A stretch of 64,000 nt of DNA from Leptospira langatensis (GTDB taxonomy: Bacteria; Spirochaetota; Leptospiria; Leptospirales; Leptospiraceae): NCBI RefSeq assembly GCF_004770615.1, contig NZ_RQER01000006.1, positions 124,001 to 188,000 on the forward strand, read 5' to 3'. The notes beneath the pieces were generated by a model, which saw nothing but the letters and a program-made list of their open reading frames with translations, ran no database searches and was not told the origin of the DNA. Shown piece after piece: positions 26,804-37,207 of the stretch (position 1 is its first letter; each line of letters opens with the position of its first letter). A program made the translations under genes and the position numbers.

Positions 26804-28802
26804 CTTCTATTTTTCCTTTGTCCTCGGGGACCGGAAGATAATCCAAGATGAGTAAGGTTATATCGTCTTCGAAATGTTTTCGGTTCCCCGCAAAGGTTCT
26901 CACAGTGGAGAATAGCATCTCCGCCAATTCTTCTCCCGAAGTCCCTATATGCTCGCCGAGTAATTTATAGAATCGTTGAAAACCGAAGATCTCTCCCGAA
27001 GGACTTCTGGCTTCCGTGATCCCGTCCGTATATATGATCAGCCTATCCCCGGGCTTCATCTCGAAGTTTACCACTGAGTTCTTCAAATTAGGATCCATTC
27101 CCATGATCCATCCAGGCAGATAGATCTCTTTCGTTTCTCCGGAATTTCTAGAAATTGCCACGATTGGCGGATGACCCGCATTCGAATACGAAACATTGCC
27201 GGTTTCCAGATCCACGAGCAGATAAGCTGCGGTGATGAAATGTTTTCCGTACTTCCCGCTTAAGGATCGATTGATACTACGAAGTACTTCAGCAGGATCC
27301 TCGTTCTTTCTGGATTCGATCGAGAATGCAAGCTTCACCATGGAAGAAATGATCGCAGCAGGAACGCCGTGTCCGGAAACATCTGAAAGAAAGATCCCGA
27401 GCTTTCCGGTTTCCAAATATTGGAAATCGTAGAAGTCTCCTCCTACTGAACTTGCAAACTCGCTTCGGACGGAAAGCTTCAAGTTCTTAACTTCGGGAAC
27501 TCGGTCCGGAAGAATGGACTCTTGCAACTCTCTTGCGATCTTCAACTCTTGTTCAATTTCGGTTAACTTGAGAAGGTTTTCATAATTCTCCAATCTTGCC
27601 TGGAGGGAATCCTTCTCTAAAGTCTTGATTCGATCCGCCAATGCGAAGGAAAGAAGGGTCATCTCCACCAAGGAACCGAATTGAGCCGACCAATGAGTCA
27701 CATAGGTATCCGGGATCCAGGAAAGGTTCCTCAGAGAAGTGATCAGAACGGAAACGATAAGCACGGACCATGCCAAAAGAAAGTATCTGGCAGGACGATA
27801 TCCTTTTTTCAATCGAAGGGCGGCAGCATACACTACCAATAAGGCGGCCAAGAACGGATACCAAGATACAGCACGGATCATGATCCCGTAGATACCCATG
27901 AACAAGGAAGCAAAGAATCCTAAGAATGCAAACGCGGCCAATATTAGAAAAGCTGAATTCTTCCAACCTGTTTCCCTTTCCATATGAAGAAAGGACCTAG
28001 TAAATAAAAGGGAAAACGCAACGGACAAGAACGCAAATCCAGTCAGATAATCGTTCCAAGAAGTTGCACTCGTATGCACCAGATATTGAGAACCGATCCC
28101 CGTAACCGAAAGCTGCCAAAGGGCATAGAATAACAGATAGAAAACGTAGAAGAAATAACTGGAATCCTTCACCACGAAAGCGAGAAAGATATTGTAGACC
28201 AGCATGATCCCGATCGCACCGAAGAACACTCCTAATAGAAGGTTCTCCATCTGGATATGAGCCGCGAATTCTTTGGGAGCCCAGGCCTGGAAATTGAAGA
28301 CCACGGATCTTCTGCTCGATGCGGAAACCAAAAATTCCTCTTCGCGATTGGGTGGAGTCTCAATCAGGAAGGCCTGCTGGATATAGGACATTCTCAGATC
28401 TCGCGAAAGCTCGGCCCAGACGATACCTTCGGCCCTGTACGTCTTCTTGTATACGGTGAGATTTTCCATTCCTGGATTATTCAGAACGAAGTACCACGAG
28501 ATGGTCCCTTCTTTCGGCGGGGACTGCACCTTAAACCGAACGAAGAATTCGTTATCGGTGAAGCTGAGAGAAAGACTGTCCTTAGGGATCCTGTCCCAAG
28601 TACCTTCTTGCAAGTCTCCCAACGTTTTCTTTTCTCCAGGTTGGACGGTACGGAGAAGCATGTACTTGTTCAGAGGAACTCCAAACATGCTACCGGTGAT
28701 CGGGAATACAGGGAGGCTCTCTTCTGAGAATAACGAACCCAATGGAAGGGCTAGTAGCAGAAGAAAGGATATTGAATTCCGAATTTTCCGGAAAGAATCC
28801 AC
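26778..28802 (-). CDS. 7TM-DISM sensor with SpoIIE/RsbU-type PP2C phosphatase
   Basis: 674 residues, GTG start behind AGGGAG. Order: signal sequence, periplasmic 7TMR-DISM beta domain (about 40-185), seven membrane helices (about 185-395), a coiled-coil linker (about 398-430, LEKDSLQARLENYENLLKLTE), then a PP2C-type SpoIIE phosphatase (about 435-660) with SVGGDFYDF, LSDVSGHGVPAA and GDRLIIYTDGITEAR motifs that hold the metal Asp residues. It should sense an extracytoplasmic signal and dephosphorylate an anti-sigma antagonist; no such partner is adjacent. Follows the EVE gene by 11 bases. Confidence 0.9.
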   Translation of the reverse strand: MDSFRKIRNSISFLLLLALPLGSLFSEESLPVFPITGSMFGVPLNKYMLLRTVQPGEKKTLGDLQEGTWDRIPKDSLSLSFTDNEFFVRFKVQSPPKEGTISWYFVLNNPGMENLTVYKKTYRAEGIVWAELSRDLRMSYIQQAFLIETPPNREEEFLVSASSRRSVVFNFQAWAPKEFAAHIQMENLLLGVFFGAIGIMLVYNIFLAFVVKDSSYFFYVFYLLFYALWQLSVTGIGSQYLVHTSATSWNDYLTGFAFLSVAFSLLFTRSFLHMERETGWKNSAFLILAAFAFLGFFASLFMGIYGIMIRAVSWYPFLAALLVVYAAALRLKKGYRPARYFLLAWSVLIVSVLITSLRNLSWIPDTYVTHWSAQFGSLVEMTLLSFALADRIKTLEKDSLQARLENYENLLKLTEIEQELKIARELQESILPDRVPEVKNLKLSVRSEFASSVGGDFYDFQYLETGKLGIFLSDVSGHGVPAAIISSMVKLAFSIESRKNEDPAEVLRSINRSLSGKYGKHFITAAYLLVDLETGNVSYSNAGHPPIVAISRNSGETKEIYLPGWIMGMDPNLKNSVVNFEMKPGDRLIIYTDGITEARSPSGEIFGFQRFYKLLGEHIGTSGEELAEMLFSTVRTFAGNRKHFEDDITLLILDYLPVPEDKGKIEVTSNLSRN

Positions 28803-28813
28803 CGAAAATCTCC

Positions 28814-29293
28814 CTAACCGGGAAGTATCTTGGCCCCGGCTAATTCGCAGATATATTTGAAATGTTTTTCGCTCACGGGCTGGATGGAAAGACGACCCCC
28901 GGGTTGCAAAAGCACCATTCCTTCTAGTTGCCCGTGGGATCTTAATTCTTCTAGTGAAATTGGGCGAGAAAATTTTTCCTTAAATTTCACATCCACCATG
29001 AACCAGGTCGGTTTTTCCGGCTTACTCTTCGGATCGAAATACTTATGTTTCTTATCGAAGGCAAAATGATCCGGATAGCCTTCCTTTGCTATTACCGCAA
29101 TCCCCGCCAAATGAGGAGGTTTACAGCTACTATGGTAGAATAAAACGAGGTCGTTTTTCTTGACCTCGTCTCTTAAATAATTTCTTGCCTGATAATTCCG
29201 AACTCCTTCCCAGGGAGCAGTCTTCCCCGGGGAGGCTTTCAAGGTATCTATGGAGAAAACGTCGGGCTCTGTTTTAAAAAGCCAGTATCTCAT
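28814..29293 (-). CDS. EVE-domain protein
   Basis: 159 residues, almost entirely one EVE (PUA-like) domain: [44 protein letters not shown] and [13 protein letters not shown] domains bind modified bases in DNA or RNA, and bacterial members are sometimes tied to restriction or RNA modification. Close to human THYN1. It overlaps the ftsH stop (ATGA), so it is translated from the ftsH transcript. Confidence 0.92.
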   Translation of the reverse strand: MRYWLFKTEPDVFSIDTLKASPGKTAPWEGVRNYQARNYLRDEVKKNDLVLFYHSSCKPPHLAGIAVIAKEGYPDHFAFDKKHKYFDPKSKPEKPTWFMVDVKFKEKFSRPISLEELRSHGQLEGMVLLQPGGRLSIQPVSEKHFKYICELAGAKILPG

Positions 29294-31266
29294 TCCACTC
29301 CGGTAGAATAGGCGGGCTTGCCTGGAATTTCTCCGCCTTTTTCTTTCTTAGTAGATCTCTCAGTCTTCTTCTTAGGCTCCTCGTTTGCGGGATGAACAAT
29401 CGCCATCAGTTCATCATGAGAAACTGTTTCCTTAGCGAGTAGAGCCTTGGCCAAGTTCTCGAACTTAGTAGAGTTCTTACGGACCAGTTCTCTTCCCTTA
29501 TTCAGGCAGGTTTGAACGATGTCTCGGATCTCCTTGTCGATCATGGCTGCGAATTCTTCGCTATATGCCTTATTGCTTTGGCCCATATCCCTTCCAAGGA
29601 AAGGACTCTCGTGGCCGCTTCCATAATTGATGGTGCCTAGCTTTTCGGACATTCCCCAATCACAAACCATTCGTCTGGCGATATTAGTGGCTTGCTGGAT
29701 ATCGTTGCTAGAGCCGGTAGAAGTCATCTTGAACTTAAACTCTTCGGCAATGAATCCACCCATGCAGACCACGATCTGATCCAACCAATACGCTTTGGTA
29801 TGAATATGTTTGTCTTCAGTAGGAAGGGACTGGGTCAATCCAAGCGCTCTTCCTCTAGGAATGATGGTTACCTTATGCACTGGCTCGGTATAAGCAAGCA
29901 AGGTTCCTAAGATAGCATGACCTGCTTCGTGAAATGCGATGACCTCTTTTTCCTTTTCGGAAATGAAGAAGGATCTACGCTCCGGTCCCATCATGACCTT
30001 GTCGCGAGCCTCTTCTAATTCTTCTTGAGTGACCCGTTTCTTATTCTTACGAGCCGCAAGTAGAGCCGCTTCATTGATCAGGTTGGAAAGATCCGCGCCT
30101 GTAAATCCAGGGGTTCCTCTCGCAATGGAGTTCAAAGAAATATCGCTGGTTAAAGGAACTTTTCTGGAGTGGACCTTCAGGATCTGCTCTCTTCCGTTCA
30201 AGTCAGGAAGATCTACGATCACTTGTCGGTCAAAACGTCCCGGTCTGAGAAGAGCTGGATCCAAAACGTCTGCGCGGTTTGTCGCAGCCATTACGATCAC
30301 TCCTTCATTCTTCTCGAATCCGTCCATCTCAACGAGCATTTGGTTTAGTGTCTGCTCTCTCTCGTCATGACCACCGCCCCATCCGGCGCCTCTCAATCTT
30401 CCTACAGCGTCGATCTCGTCGATGAAGATGATACAAGGAGAATTCTTCTTACCTTGTTCGAACAGATCTCGAACACGAGAAGCTCCCACACCCACGAACA
30501 TTTCTACGAAGTCGGAACCGGAGATACTGAAGAATGGTACTCCTGCCTCGCCTGCTACCGCTCTCGCAAGAAGGGTCTTACCGGTTCCCGGAGGACCTAC
30601 TAATAGAACTCCGGTTGGGATCCTTGCTCCCATTGCTTGGAATTTCTTAGGATCTTTTAAGAATTCGATGATCTCTACGAGCTCGGTCTTAGCTTCTTCG
30701 CAGCCTGCAACGTCCGCGAAACTGACCTTGACCTTAGGATCCACAGTCATTTTTGCTTTGGACTTACCGAAAGAGAAAGCCTTATTGCCGGTAGACTGAA
30801 CCTGACGCATAATGAAAAAGTAAAATATGAAAATGCCGATCACACCTACGAGAAGGAAGGAACTCAGCATTCCGAATCCGTGACCGTTCTCTACGGAAAC
30901 CACTTCGAAATCTATATTCGTTCTTCTTAATGAAGAAAGGAAATCCTTGTCGATAGGAGCCACTTTGGTCTCGAAGCGAACAGGGATCTTGACCTCTCCT
31001 TCGAACGGCTCGTAGCAACCTTTGATCAGATCTCCTTCCATCACTAGCTTATCGCAGCCTGGGAACTTGGAGTCCTTGATCTTGATGAGCTTGCCTTTTG
31101 GCTTGGAGGCACCGTCGGGTTCCAGCATACTCATGAATTGGGAGAACGGAATGACTTCCGGATTTCTTCCCCAAATGTCCTTTATTTGGGTGGAAAAGAA
31201 CGATACGCCCAAGATCACCAAAATGAAAAGGATCAGTAATCTCAGACCTTTATTATTGTTATTCAT
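29290..31266 (-). CDS. ftsH: ATP-dependent zinc metalloprotease FtsH
   Basis: 658 residues. Two N-terminal membrane segments (about 9-25 and 132-152) flank a periplasmic domain. The AAA module has Walker A GPPGTGKT (224-231), Walker [10 protein letters not shown] and the second region of homology with the MAATNR and RPGRFDRQ arginines. The M41 peptidase has HEAGH (about 447) as zinc ligands. Degrades membrane and regulatory proteins as a hexamer. The Lys-rich tail ([14 protein letters not shown]) is variable in the family. First gene of the ftsH-EVE-SpoIIE run; a terminator upstream after pth implies its own promoter at 31267-31510. Confidence 0.97.
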   Translation of the reverse strand: MNNNNKGLRLLILFILVILGVSFFSTQIKDIWGRNPEVIPFSQFMSMLEPDGASKPKGKLIKIKDSKFPGCDKLVMEGDLIKGCYEPFEGEVKIPVRFETKVAPIDKDFLSSLRRTNIDFEVVSVENGHGFGMLSSFLLVGVIGIFIFYFFIMRQVQSTGNKAFSFGKSKAKMTVDPKVKVSFADVAGCEEAKTELVEIIEFLKDPKKFQAMGARIPTGVLLVGPPGTGKTLLARAVAGEAGVPFFSISGSDFVEMFVGVGASRVRDLFEQGKKNSPCIIFIDEIDAVGRLRGAGWGGGHDEREQTLNQMLVEMDGFEKNEGVIVMAATNRADVLDPALLRPGRFDRQVIVDLPDLNGREQILKVHSRKVPLTSDISLNSIARGTPGFTGADLSNLINEAALLAARKNKKRVTQEELEEARDKVMMGPERRSFFISEKEKEVIAFHEAGHAILGTLLAYTEPVHKVTIIPRGRALGLTQSLPTEDKHIHTKAYWLDQIVVCMGGFIAEEFKFKMTSTGSSNDIQQATNIARRMVCDWGMSEKLGTINYGSGHESPFLGRDMGQSNKAYSEEFAAMIDKEIRDIVQTCLNKGRELVRKNSTKFENLAKALLAKETVSHDELMAIVHPANEEPKKKTERSTKKEKGGEIPGKPAYSTGVE

Positions 31267-31557
31267 ATATTACTCCCAAGCTCCGCATCTCTTTCGGAGC
31301 CGCTTTCTTCCCATAACTTAGACTCGGAAGGCACTGAAAACTTTCCGCATCCACCGGAATCGATATAGCTTTGGAAACCGATTTTGGTAAAAAAGTTCCC
31401 CATATTCAGAGTCCCTTTTTTTCCCGAAAAGTAAAGGAGTTTTCGTTCAGGGAAGGAATACAAAAGAAGATAGAAGATAAGCTGGTCTAGATAGAAATAG
31501 GATGGGTTAAAAAAAATACTGCCGCGAACTTTAAAGTATCACGGCCTATTTTTGGGA
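31267..31557. other. Gap between pth and ftsH
   Basis: About 290 bases. It holds the pth terminator (31511-31545) and presumably the ftsH promoter. A 66-codon frame on minus (31263-31463) has no support and overlaps the ftsH start; not called. Confidence 0.5.
31511..31545 (-). terminator. Rho-independent terminator after pth
   Basis: On minus: GCCG arm (31542-31545) pairing with CGGC (31521-31524) with further inner pairs, then AGTATTTTTTTT. It is 12 bases downstream of the pth stop. Confidence 0.7.
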
Positions 31558-32121
31558 CTATAGTCTGTATTTTTCGATCACATCTTCGATATCTCCAAGG
31601 CTGATCGAGCGGATTGCAGCCTCGGCATCGTTGATGATCTGTATCAGACTCAGGTTTTCCAAAGGCTGGAAATCCTCTTTTAAGAAACTATCCAGATTGG
31701 ATCCGTCAAAATTTTCGTTACCGATCCCGATCCGGATCCGAACGAAATTCGGCGAACGCAAGGATTGCACGACGGATTTCACTCCGGGGTTCTCGTTTCC
31801 ATTCGCTCCCTTATCCACTACGATCTTTCCCAAGGGCAAGGTCCAATCTTCGTGGATCACTAGAATATCTTGTACCTGAATTTTCAGGAAGGAAGCAATG
31901 TACAATACGGACTCTCCGGAGAGGTCGCTGAAAGTTTGAGGTTTGAGTAATACAACCTCTTCGCCTTCGAAGTCTCCTCTGCCGATCAGAGATTTTTTCT
32001 TCTTCGTTTTGATCTCTACGTTAATGTTATTCGCAATAACGTCGAGGATCTTGAAGCCGATATTAGATCGGTTGTTATTGTATTTGTCTCCGGGATTTCC
32101 CAGTCCGACAATTAACTTCAT
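31558..32121 (-). CDS. pth: Peptidyl-tRNA hydrolase
   Basis: 187 residues. MKLIVGLGNPGDKYNNNRSNIGF is the Pth opening; the usual catalytic His after 'TRHNVG' is Ser here (NNRSNIG), a point worth checking because the family normally has His20. KPQTFSDLSGESV (about residues 60-72) and ILVIHEDWTLPLGK (about 85-98) are otherwise standard. Recycles tRNA from peptidyl-tRNA in the cytoplasm. It follows rplY (ctc) by 40 bases in the conserved prs-rplY-pth order. Confidence 0.93.
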   Translation of the reverse strand: MKLIVGLGNPGDKYNNNRSNIGFKILDVIANNINVEIKTKKKKSLIGRGDFEGEEVVLLKPQTFSDLSGESVLYIASFLKIQVQDILVIHEDWTLPLGKIVVDKGANGNENPGVKSVVQSLRSPNFVRIRIGIGNENFDGSNLDSFLKEDFQPLENLSLIQIINDAEAAIRSISLGDIEDVIEKYRL

Positions 32122-32161
32122 ACAATACCGTATTCCAAGTTTAGATCACGAGAAGGAGAAA

Positions 32162-32785
32162 TTATTTCCCCTTTTTACCGCCCTTTTTATCGCCAGCAGC
32201 TTCCTTAGCATCCGCTCTCTCTTGAGCAAGTAGAGCTTTCGTTTTCAGGACCGCAGCCACAATCGGATCTCCGTTTACTAGGATCTCCCAGCTTGCAGGA
32301 ACTTTCAGGTTGCTTATCTTGATGAAATCACCTACATCCAGATCGCTAACATCCAGAACCAAGCTCTCGATCAGATCCTCAGGAACTGTCTTAACTCGGA
32401 TCTCGTGGATCAGATGGTCGAACTGACCTCCGACCTTGGAACCTTTTGCGATCCCCTCGGTGCGAATTCCAATCTTAGTGATGATCTTCTTGCCAGTCTC
32501 AACTTTATAAAAATCTACGTGACGGATCCTATCGATCTCCGGGAATCTTTGGATCTCTTTTACGAAAGCCTTTTGTACTCCTGCTCCCTCGACTTCTAGG
32601 TCGATCAGAGTGGACTGACGAATTCCGGAATGGACAATCTTCTCTAATTCTTTCTCGTTAACGGAACCGGAAGCAGCAACACCGCCTCCGATAATATTGA
32701 TCGGGACTTGGCCAGACGCGCGCAAACGATTGTTTTCGTTTTTGCCGGTTTCGGTCCTCTTCTTAACAGCAATTTTGTGACTCAT
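32162..32785 (-). CDS. rplY: 50S ribosomal protein L25 / Ctc
   Basis: 207 residues, the long form of L25 with the N-terminal 5S-rRNA-binding domain (MSHKIAVKKRTETGKNENNRLR, RHVDFYKVE) and a C-terminal TL5-type domain (VGDFIKISNLKVPASWEI), ending in a basic tail (GDKKGGKKGK). Binds 5S rRNA in the large subunit. It lies 17 bases after prs and before pth. Confidence 0.96.
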   Translation of the reverse strand: MSHKIAVKKRTETGKNENNRLRASGQVPINIIGGGVAASGSVNEKELEKIVHSGIRQSTLIDLEVEGAGVQKAFVKEIQRFPEIDRIRHVDFYKVETGKKIITKIGIRTEGIAKGSKVGGQFDHLIHEIRVKTVPEDLIESLVLDVSDLDVGDFIKISNLKVPASWEILVNGDPIVAAVLKTKALLAQERADAKEAAGDKKGGKKGK

Positions 32786-32802
32786 TGTTTTACCCTTGTA
32801 TC

Positions 32803-33741
32803 TTATATAAATAGGTCGCTGACCGATTGATTGGTCGATATTCTCTGGATCGCAGCCGCAAATAATGGCGCCACGGACAGAGTCTTTAATTTAGAGATCC
32901 TTTTGGATTCAGGGATCTCTATCGTATTTGATAATACCACTTCTACGAACGGGGTCGCGTTCAAACGATCGATCGCTTCTCCGGAAAGAACTCCGTGAGT
33001 GGCTGCGCAATACACAGACTTGGCTCCGTTTTTCAATAGAGCGTCTGCGGCCTTGCAGATCGTTCCTGCAGTGTCGATCATATCATCCAGAAGAATGCAA
33101 TTCTTTCCTTCGATATCCCCGATCACGTTCATAACTTCGGAAACATTCGCTTTCGGTCTTCGCTTATCGATGATAGCTAACGTAGCGTTTACTTTCTTTC
33201 CGAAGGATCTGGCTCTTTCCGCTCCGCCTGAATCCGGAGAAACAATCACTAGATCTTCGAATTTCTTGCTTAGTACATATTCTACTAGTACAGGACTAAA
33301 ATGGAGATTATCCACTGGAACCTTGAAGAATCCCTGGATCTGATCTGCATGTAGGTCCATTACGATCACTCTAGTCGGCCCTAAGACCTCTACCAGATCT
33401 GCAACCACTCTTGCAGAAATAGGAACCCTTGGCTCCGCCTTTCTGTCCTGTCTTCCATATCCATAATAAGGCATCACAACAGAAATGCTTTTTGCGGAAG
33501 CTCTTCTAAGAGCGTCCATGATCAGAAGCAATTCCATAAGGTTATCGTTTGCAGGAGCAGAAGTGGATTGGATCAGGAACACGTCCCTTCCCCGCACATT
33601 CTCTTCTATCTTAACTGCGATTTCTCCATCGGAGAATTTACGAAGGTTGATCTTGCCCGGTTCAATTCCGAGAGCCTGGCAAATCTCGTTTGCGATGGTG
33701 CGATTCGAAGATCCTGAAAAAACGGCTATATTGCTGCTCAT
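32803..33741 (-). CDS. prs: Ribose-phosphate pyrophosphokinase
   Basis: 312 residues. Makes PRPP from ribose-5-phosphate and ATP for purine, pyrimidine, His and Trp synthesis. [24 protein letters not shown] (about 37-60), [25 protein letters not shown] (flexible ATP loop and 'KxEPRxPIxA', about 95-119), [15 protein letters not shown], and the PRPP loop [11 protein letters not shown] (about 218-228) are all present. It overlaps the glmU-N stop by 4 bases (ATGA). Confidence 0.97.
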   Translation of the reverse strand: MSSNIAVFSGSSNRTIANEICQALGIEPGKINLRKFSDGEIAVKIEENVRGRDVFLIQSTSAPANDNLMELLLIMDALRRASAKSISVVMPYYGYGRQDRKAEPRVPISARVVADLVEVLGPTRVIVMDLHADQIQGFFKVPVDNLHFSPVLVEYVLSKKFEDLVIVSPDSGGAERARSFGKKVNATLAIIDKRRPKANVSEVMNVIGDIEGKNCILLDDMIDTAGTICKAADALLKNGAKSVYCAATHGVLSGEAIDRLNATPFVEVVLSNTIEIPESKRISKLKTLSVAPLFAAAIQRISTNQSVSDLFI

Positions 33742-34496
33742 TTCGCCGCTACCTCGCTTTTCAGGATTGCAGTTAGATTTTCCAAATCCGCAGGAGAATT
33801 GACTCCCTGACTTTCGCCGCTATTTTTGAGAACCACCGCGCCCAATTTCTTTCCTTCTTTTTTATATAACTCTACTAGATCAGGAAGATAGTATTCTCCC
33901 TGTGCGTTGCTATTTCCAATTTTCTTGAGAGAGTCGAACAAACCTTCGGAACTAAATACATAAGTCCCTGTGTTGATCTCATCTATCTTCTTCTGCTCAG
34001 GACTTGCGTCCTTTTCTTCTACGATTGCGATCACTTCTCCACTTGCGTTACGTACGATCCGTCCGTAACCGGTTGGATTCTCCACCTTTGCAGAAAGCAG
34101 GGTAGCGGAGAAACCGTTTTGGATATGAGTGGAAACTAAGGATTCAAAGGTCTCGCCAGTGATCATGGGAACATCCCCACAAGCGACTAGGATTGGACCA
34201 GTATGGTCTTTGACCAAGGATTCGGAACATAAGACAGCATGAGCCGTGCCGAGCTGCTCGTTTTGTTCCGCAAAACGAACTCCGGGAATATCGGAGCATA
34301 AAGCTTGGACCTCTTCTTTCTTATAGCCTACAACCACGACTATATTAGAGATCCCTCCCTTTTGGAGATGATCGATGACATGATTCAAGAGAGGCTTTCC
34401 ATTTAAGGAAACAGCCACCTTGGGGAGCTCCGTCTTCATGCGGGTTCCCTTTCCCGCAGCTAATACTACGGCAACTGCTTCCTTTTTGGCGTCCAT
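33738..34496 (-). CDS. glmU: GlmU N-terminal uridylyltransferase domain only
   Basis: 252 residues. [16 protein letters not shown] (about residues 12-27) is the GlmU nucleotide-binding loop with the catalytic Arg. [12 protein letters not shown] EQLGTAHAV (about 79-87), VACGDVPMI (about 107-115) and GYGRIVR (about 146-152) follow the GlmU pattern. Full GlmU is about 450 residues; this copy stops where the hexapeptide-repeat acetyltransferase domain should begin, with no repeats and no second ORF downstream. It can be expected to make UDP-GlcNAc from GlcNAc-1-P, but acetylation of GlcN-1-P needs another protein. In the glmU-prs-rplY-pth order known from Firmicutes. Confidence 0.88.
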   Translation of the reverse strand: MDAKKEAVAVVLAAGKGTRMKTELPKVAVSLNGKPLLNHVIDHLQKGGISNIVVVVGYKKEEVQALCSDIPGVRFAEQNEQLGTAHAVLCSESLVKDHTGPILVACGDVPMITGETFESLVSTHIQNGFSATLLSAKVENPTGYGRIVRNASGEVIAIVEEKDASPEQKKIDEINTGTYVFSSEGLFDSLKKIGNSNAQGEYYLPDLVELYKKEGKKLGAVVLKNSGESQGVNSPADLENLTAILKSEVAAK

Positions 34497-34518
34497 TTAG
34501 TAATCCGGTGAAATACAG

Positions 34519-34594
<76 letters not shown>

Positions 34595-34606
34595 GTTTCA
34601 ATCTCT

Positions 34607-35500
34607 TTAATAGTTAAAGCTAACAAACGTAAGGTCGGGAAATTCTGTCTGCATTTTGGCCAACAGCTCTTCCCGTATCTCCAACCCTTGCACGAGTCCG
34701 TAGATACAAGATCCGGAACCGGTTAGGGAAGAATAACTAGCTCCATTTGCCAAAAGGCTTTCTTTCAATTTCCCTAATTCCGGAAACTTTTGAAAGGCCA
34801 GAGGCTCGAAGTCGTTTACGAGCTTTCCTCTCAAAGCCGCCCAATTTCCTTCTTTTAAAGCAAATTCGACGTCTTCGCGTAGAGAAATCCATTTTTTCGA
34901 GGGTGGGTCCGCTTGTAAAGGCTTTTTGAGACCTGCGTACATCTCCGCAGTAGACAGCACCTGCGGAGTAAGAGCGAGTATCCCTTGTCCGGAATGGACC
35001 TCTATTTCTCTCATGATCTCTCCCTTCCCGGAAACGAATGCATTTCCTTCCGATAAGAAGAAGGGAACGTCTGCCCCAATTTCTGCCGCAAGCCGGAGCA
35101 ATTCATCCGAGTGAAATTCAGGACCTAATCCAAAATAAAAAGAAAGAAGAGATGCAGCGTTGGTGGAACCTCCTCCTAGTCCCGCAGCAGGAGGGATTTT
35201 CTTAGTGAGATGGATCCTCACTCCGGGAAGTTCTCTGTAATGAGTACGGACCTTAGTGAAAGTCTTGAAAAGAATATTCTTAGAAAGATCCCCTTTCTCG
35301 GAAACCTCATCATACAAACGCCTTTTCTCCAAGATGATCTGATTCTCAGAGACTAGCTCAAAGCGTCCCGGATCGATCGGCTCGATCCCGATATCGTCTC
35401 CCCAATTCAATCGTAGAAACACGCTTCGGATCTCGTGAAATCCGTCAGGCCTCTTGTATGGGATCTCTAGTCCTAGATTGATTTTAGCGGGAGAGAGCAA
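34607..35500 (-). CDS. ispE: 4-diphosphocytidyl-2-C-methyl-D-erythritol kinase
   Basis: 297 residues, apparent TTG start. SPAKINLGLEI (about 3-13) carries the catalytic Lys; the GHMP ATP loop is PPAAGLGGGSTNAASLL (about 102-118); a C-terminal GSGSCIYGL completes the fold. Phosphorylates CDP-ME in the MEP pathway to isoprenoids. Stops 12 bases before the tRNA-Gln, so the gene probably heads the ispE-tRNA-glmU-prs-rplY-pth transcript. Confidence 0.95.
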   Translation of the reverse strand: MLSPAKINLGLEIPYKRPDGFHEIRSVFLRLNWGDDIGIEPIDPGRFELVSENQIILEKRRLYDEVSEKGDLSKNILFKTFTKVRTHYRELPGVRIHLTKKIPPAAGLGGGSTNAASLLSFYFGLGPEFHSDELLRLAAEIGADVPFFLSEGNAFVSGKGEIMREIEVHSGQGILALTPQVLSTAEMYAGLKKPLQADPPSKKWISLREDVEFALKEGNWAALRGKLVNDFEPLAFQKFPELGKLKESLLANGASYSSLTGSGSCIYGLVQGLEIREELLAKMQTEFPDLTFVSFNY

Positions 35501-35644
35501 GGTATTTTCTTCATCAAGCAGGAAGGCTAACCGGTCAATCTTTAAGCGAACTCTTTCGGTTTACAAAAAGTGCGAACAAGCAATCCCGATCGTCGCTTTT
35601 CCTTTTGCCAAAGTATGAATTTCAGTAGAGTCCCAATATGAACT

Positions 35645-36604
35645 TCATCTTTCCAAAAGAGATTGAGCTTCCCAGTACAGTCTCATTCTTTCCTGTAAAT
35701 TTTCCGGACTGCGTATGATCACATTCGGCCCGAATCCTTTCAGAGTGGAGAGAAACCATTCTTCGTTCCGGATCTTGGTCTTGGATAGATAGTACCAAAC
35801 TCCTTTGAGTTGGATCTTATCTTTCGTTCTTTCTAAGGGAAGTCTGGAATGAAGATTAAAATATACTTCGGCAGTATGATAGATCTCTGCAACTTCGGAA
35901 TCCGCTTCCGTTTGGCTTAGGAATTTCTTTAATTTCAGGATGGCTTCTTTTCTTTCTTCGTCAGGGACTTGGACCGAGTCTTGGTCCGTGAGAGAAAGTT
36001 GGATAATGGAATCCAAGCGAAATGTCCTAGGTGCCTTTCTCACATGGCAATAACCGATCAGATATTCTTCTCGAAAACTCAAAAGGGCCCATGGATCGAC
36101 TCGTCTTATCTCCGCCTGGGCTTCTCCGTTTGCTTGGTATTGCATCTCCAGAGATTTGCCGGATTGGATCGCATCATGAATTCTTTTCTTAAGATCGTTC
36201 TCACTCGGAACCCCGGCAGAAGGCAGGATTGCATGAATTTTTTCTAATATAGATTGGAGAATCTTCTTTCGAGAAGGGCTGATCTCCTTTTCGTCTTCTT
36301 CTAAGAAAAGACTTCGGATGGCAGCCCATTCTCTTACGCTAAGCACCAACCCCTGCTCCAGATCCACAGGCATGCGGATCCCGATAGTGTCTCCGTCGTA
36401 ATCCAGTTCTATGAATTGGTCCGGAGTGTACGGATAGGATCCGACCATGTAGAGTTTTCCGAGTTCTTTCTTGAGATCCTTGATATCCTCAATGCCGGAA
36501 TACTTAGAAAGATCCTCAAGGCTCATTCGTTTGTTTTCCTGCAAGAGTCGGATCACTGCCAACTTGGTCTGGATCTTTTTAGTACTCGGATTCATCCCGG
36601 ACAT
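35645..36604 (-). CDS. WYL-domain transcriptional regulator (first copy)
   Basis: About 319 residues from ATG at 36604, chosen because AGGAAGG lies just upstream; a longer frame to 36637 has no such site. N-terminal winged helix (IRLLQENKRMSLEDLSKYSGI), a middle helical region, a WYL-type beta domain (about 150-240; ALLSFREEYLIGYCHVRKAPRTFRLDSI) and a C-terminal WCX-like part. The WYL motif itself is altered (EEYLIGYC). Likely a ligand-responsive DNA-binding protein of the PafBC type. Divergent from a small unknown gene. Confidence 0.85.
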   Translation of the reverse strand: MSGMNPSTKKIQTKLAVIRLLQENKRMSLEDLSKYSGIEDIKDLKKELGKLYMVGSYPYTPDQFIELDYDGDTIGIRMPVDLEQGLVLSVREWAAIRSLFLEEDEKEISPSRKKILQSILEKIHAILPSAGVPSENDLKKRIHDAIQSGKSLEMQYQANGEAQAEIRRVDPWALLSFREEYLIGYCHVRKAPRTFRLDSIIQLSLTDQDSVQVPDEERKEAILKLKKFLSQTEADSEVAEIYHTAEVYFNLHSRLPLERTKDKIQLKGVWYYLSKTKIRNEEWFLSTLKGFGPNVIIRSPENLQERMRLYWEAQSLLER

Positions 36605-36770
36605 TCTTTCCTTCCTAAAAGCCTGGAGCAATCTCAAAAAACGGATCCGACCTTATTCTCTGGTCGAAATCCATTCCGAACAACCGGATTTTTCTTTTTA
36701 CGAAATCGTAACCTCGGACACGGGAATTTAAAACCTACGATACATACTCCGAGGGTCTTACGGATATAAT

Positions 36771-37082
36771 ATGCATATGAGCGCCGCAGTATTCGTTCGC
36801 AAATCCAGTCCGAAGATCCCAAAGTTCTATGTGGAATTGTTCGATTCGGAATCCGTCTTCTTAGCGTCCGCCCAACTCATAGGAAAAAGAGTATTACGCT
36901 TTATCGTGGACTCCAAGGTTTCTTATAAGAAGGGAGATGGGATCCACGGAAGACTGTACGGATTAAGATCCAAACTCTTTCTTCCATTTGTAGGGATCGT
37001 AAGAGAAAGAAGGGAATTACAATCCAAGTTCTATACCAAGCTGTGTGAGTTGGTCCTAGAATCGGAGGAAGACTTCGAGTAA
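36771..37082 (+). CDS. Small unrecognised protein
   Basis: Up to 103 residues; the ATG at 36777 is a second candidate start. No signal peptide. Basic and beta-rich, with KFYVELFDSESVFLASAQLIGKR early and a Lys/Arg-rich middle (FIVDSKVSYKKGD). No family recognised. Divergent from the WYL regulator, 166 bases away, so may be its target. Confidence 0.5.
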   Translation: MHMSAAVFVRKSSPKIPKFYVELFDSESVFLASAQLIGKRVLRFIVDSKVSYKKGDGIHGRLYGLRSKLFLPFVGIVRERRELQSKFYTKLCELVLESEEDFE

Positions 37083-37207
37083 AAACACTACTAAAACAGA
37101 GAACTCGGCTGCTTTCGATTGTTTCTCTTCTTGATCTTTGCCGTGAAACGTTTGCCATATTGGCCTGGCTTAGATAAATTCAACTTTTCTAATATATTCC
37201 GCTTTGC

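Noticed and set aside
31263..31463. 66-codon frame upstream of ftsH on minus
   Set aside because: Overlaps the ftsH start, no ribosome-binding site, no family likeness; the region is better explained as promoter.
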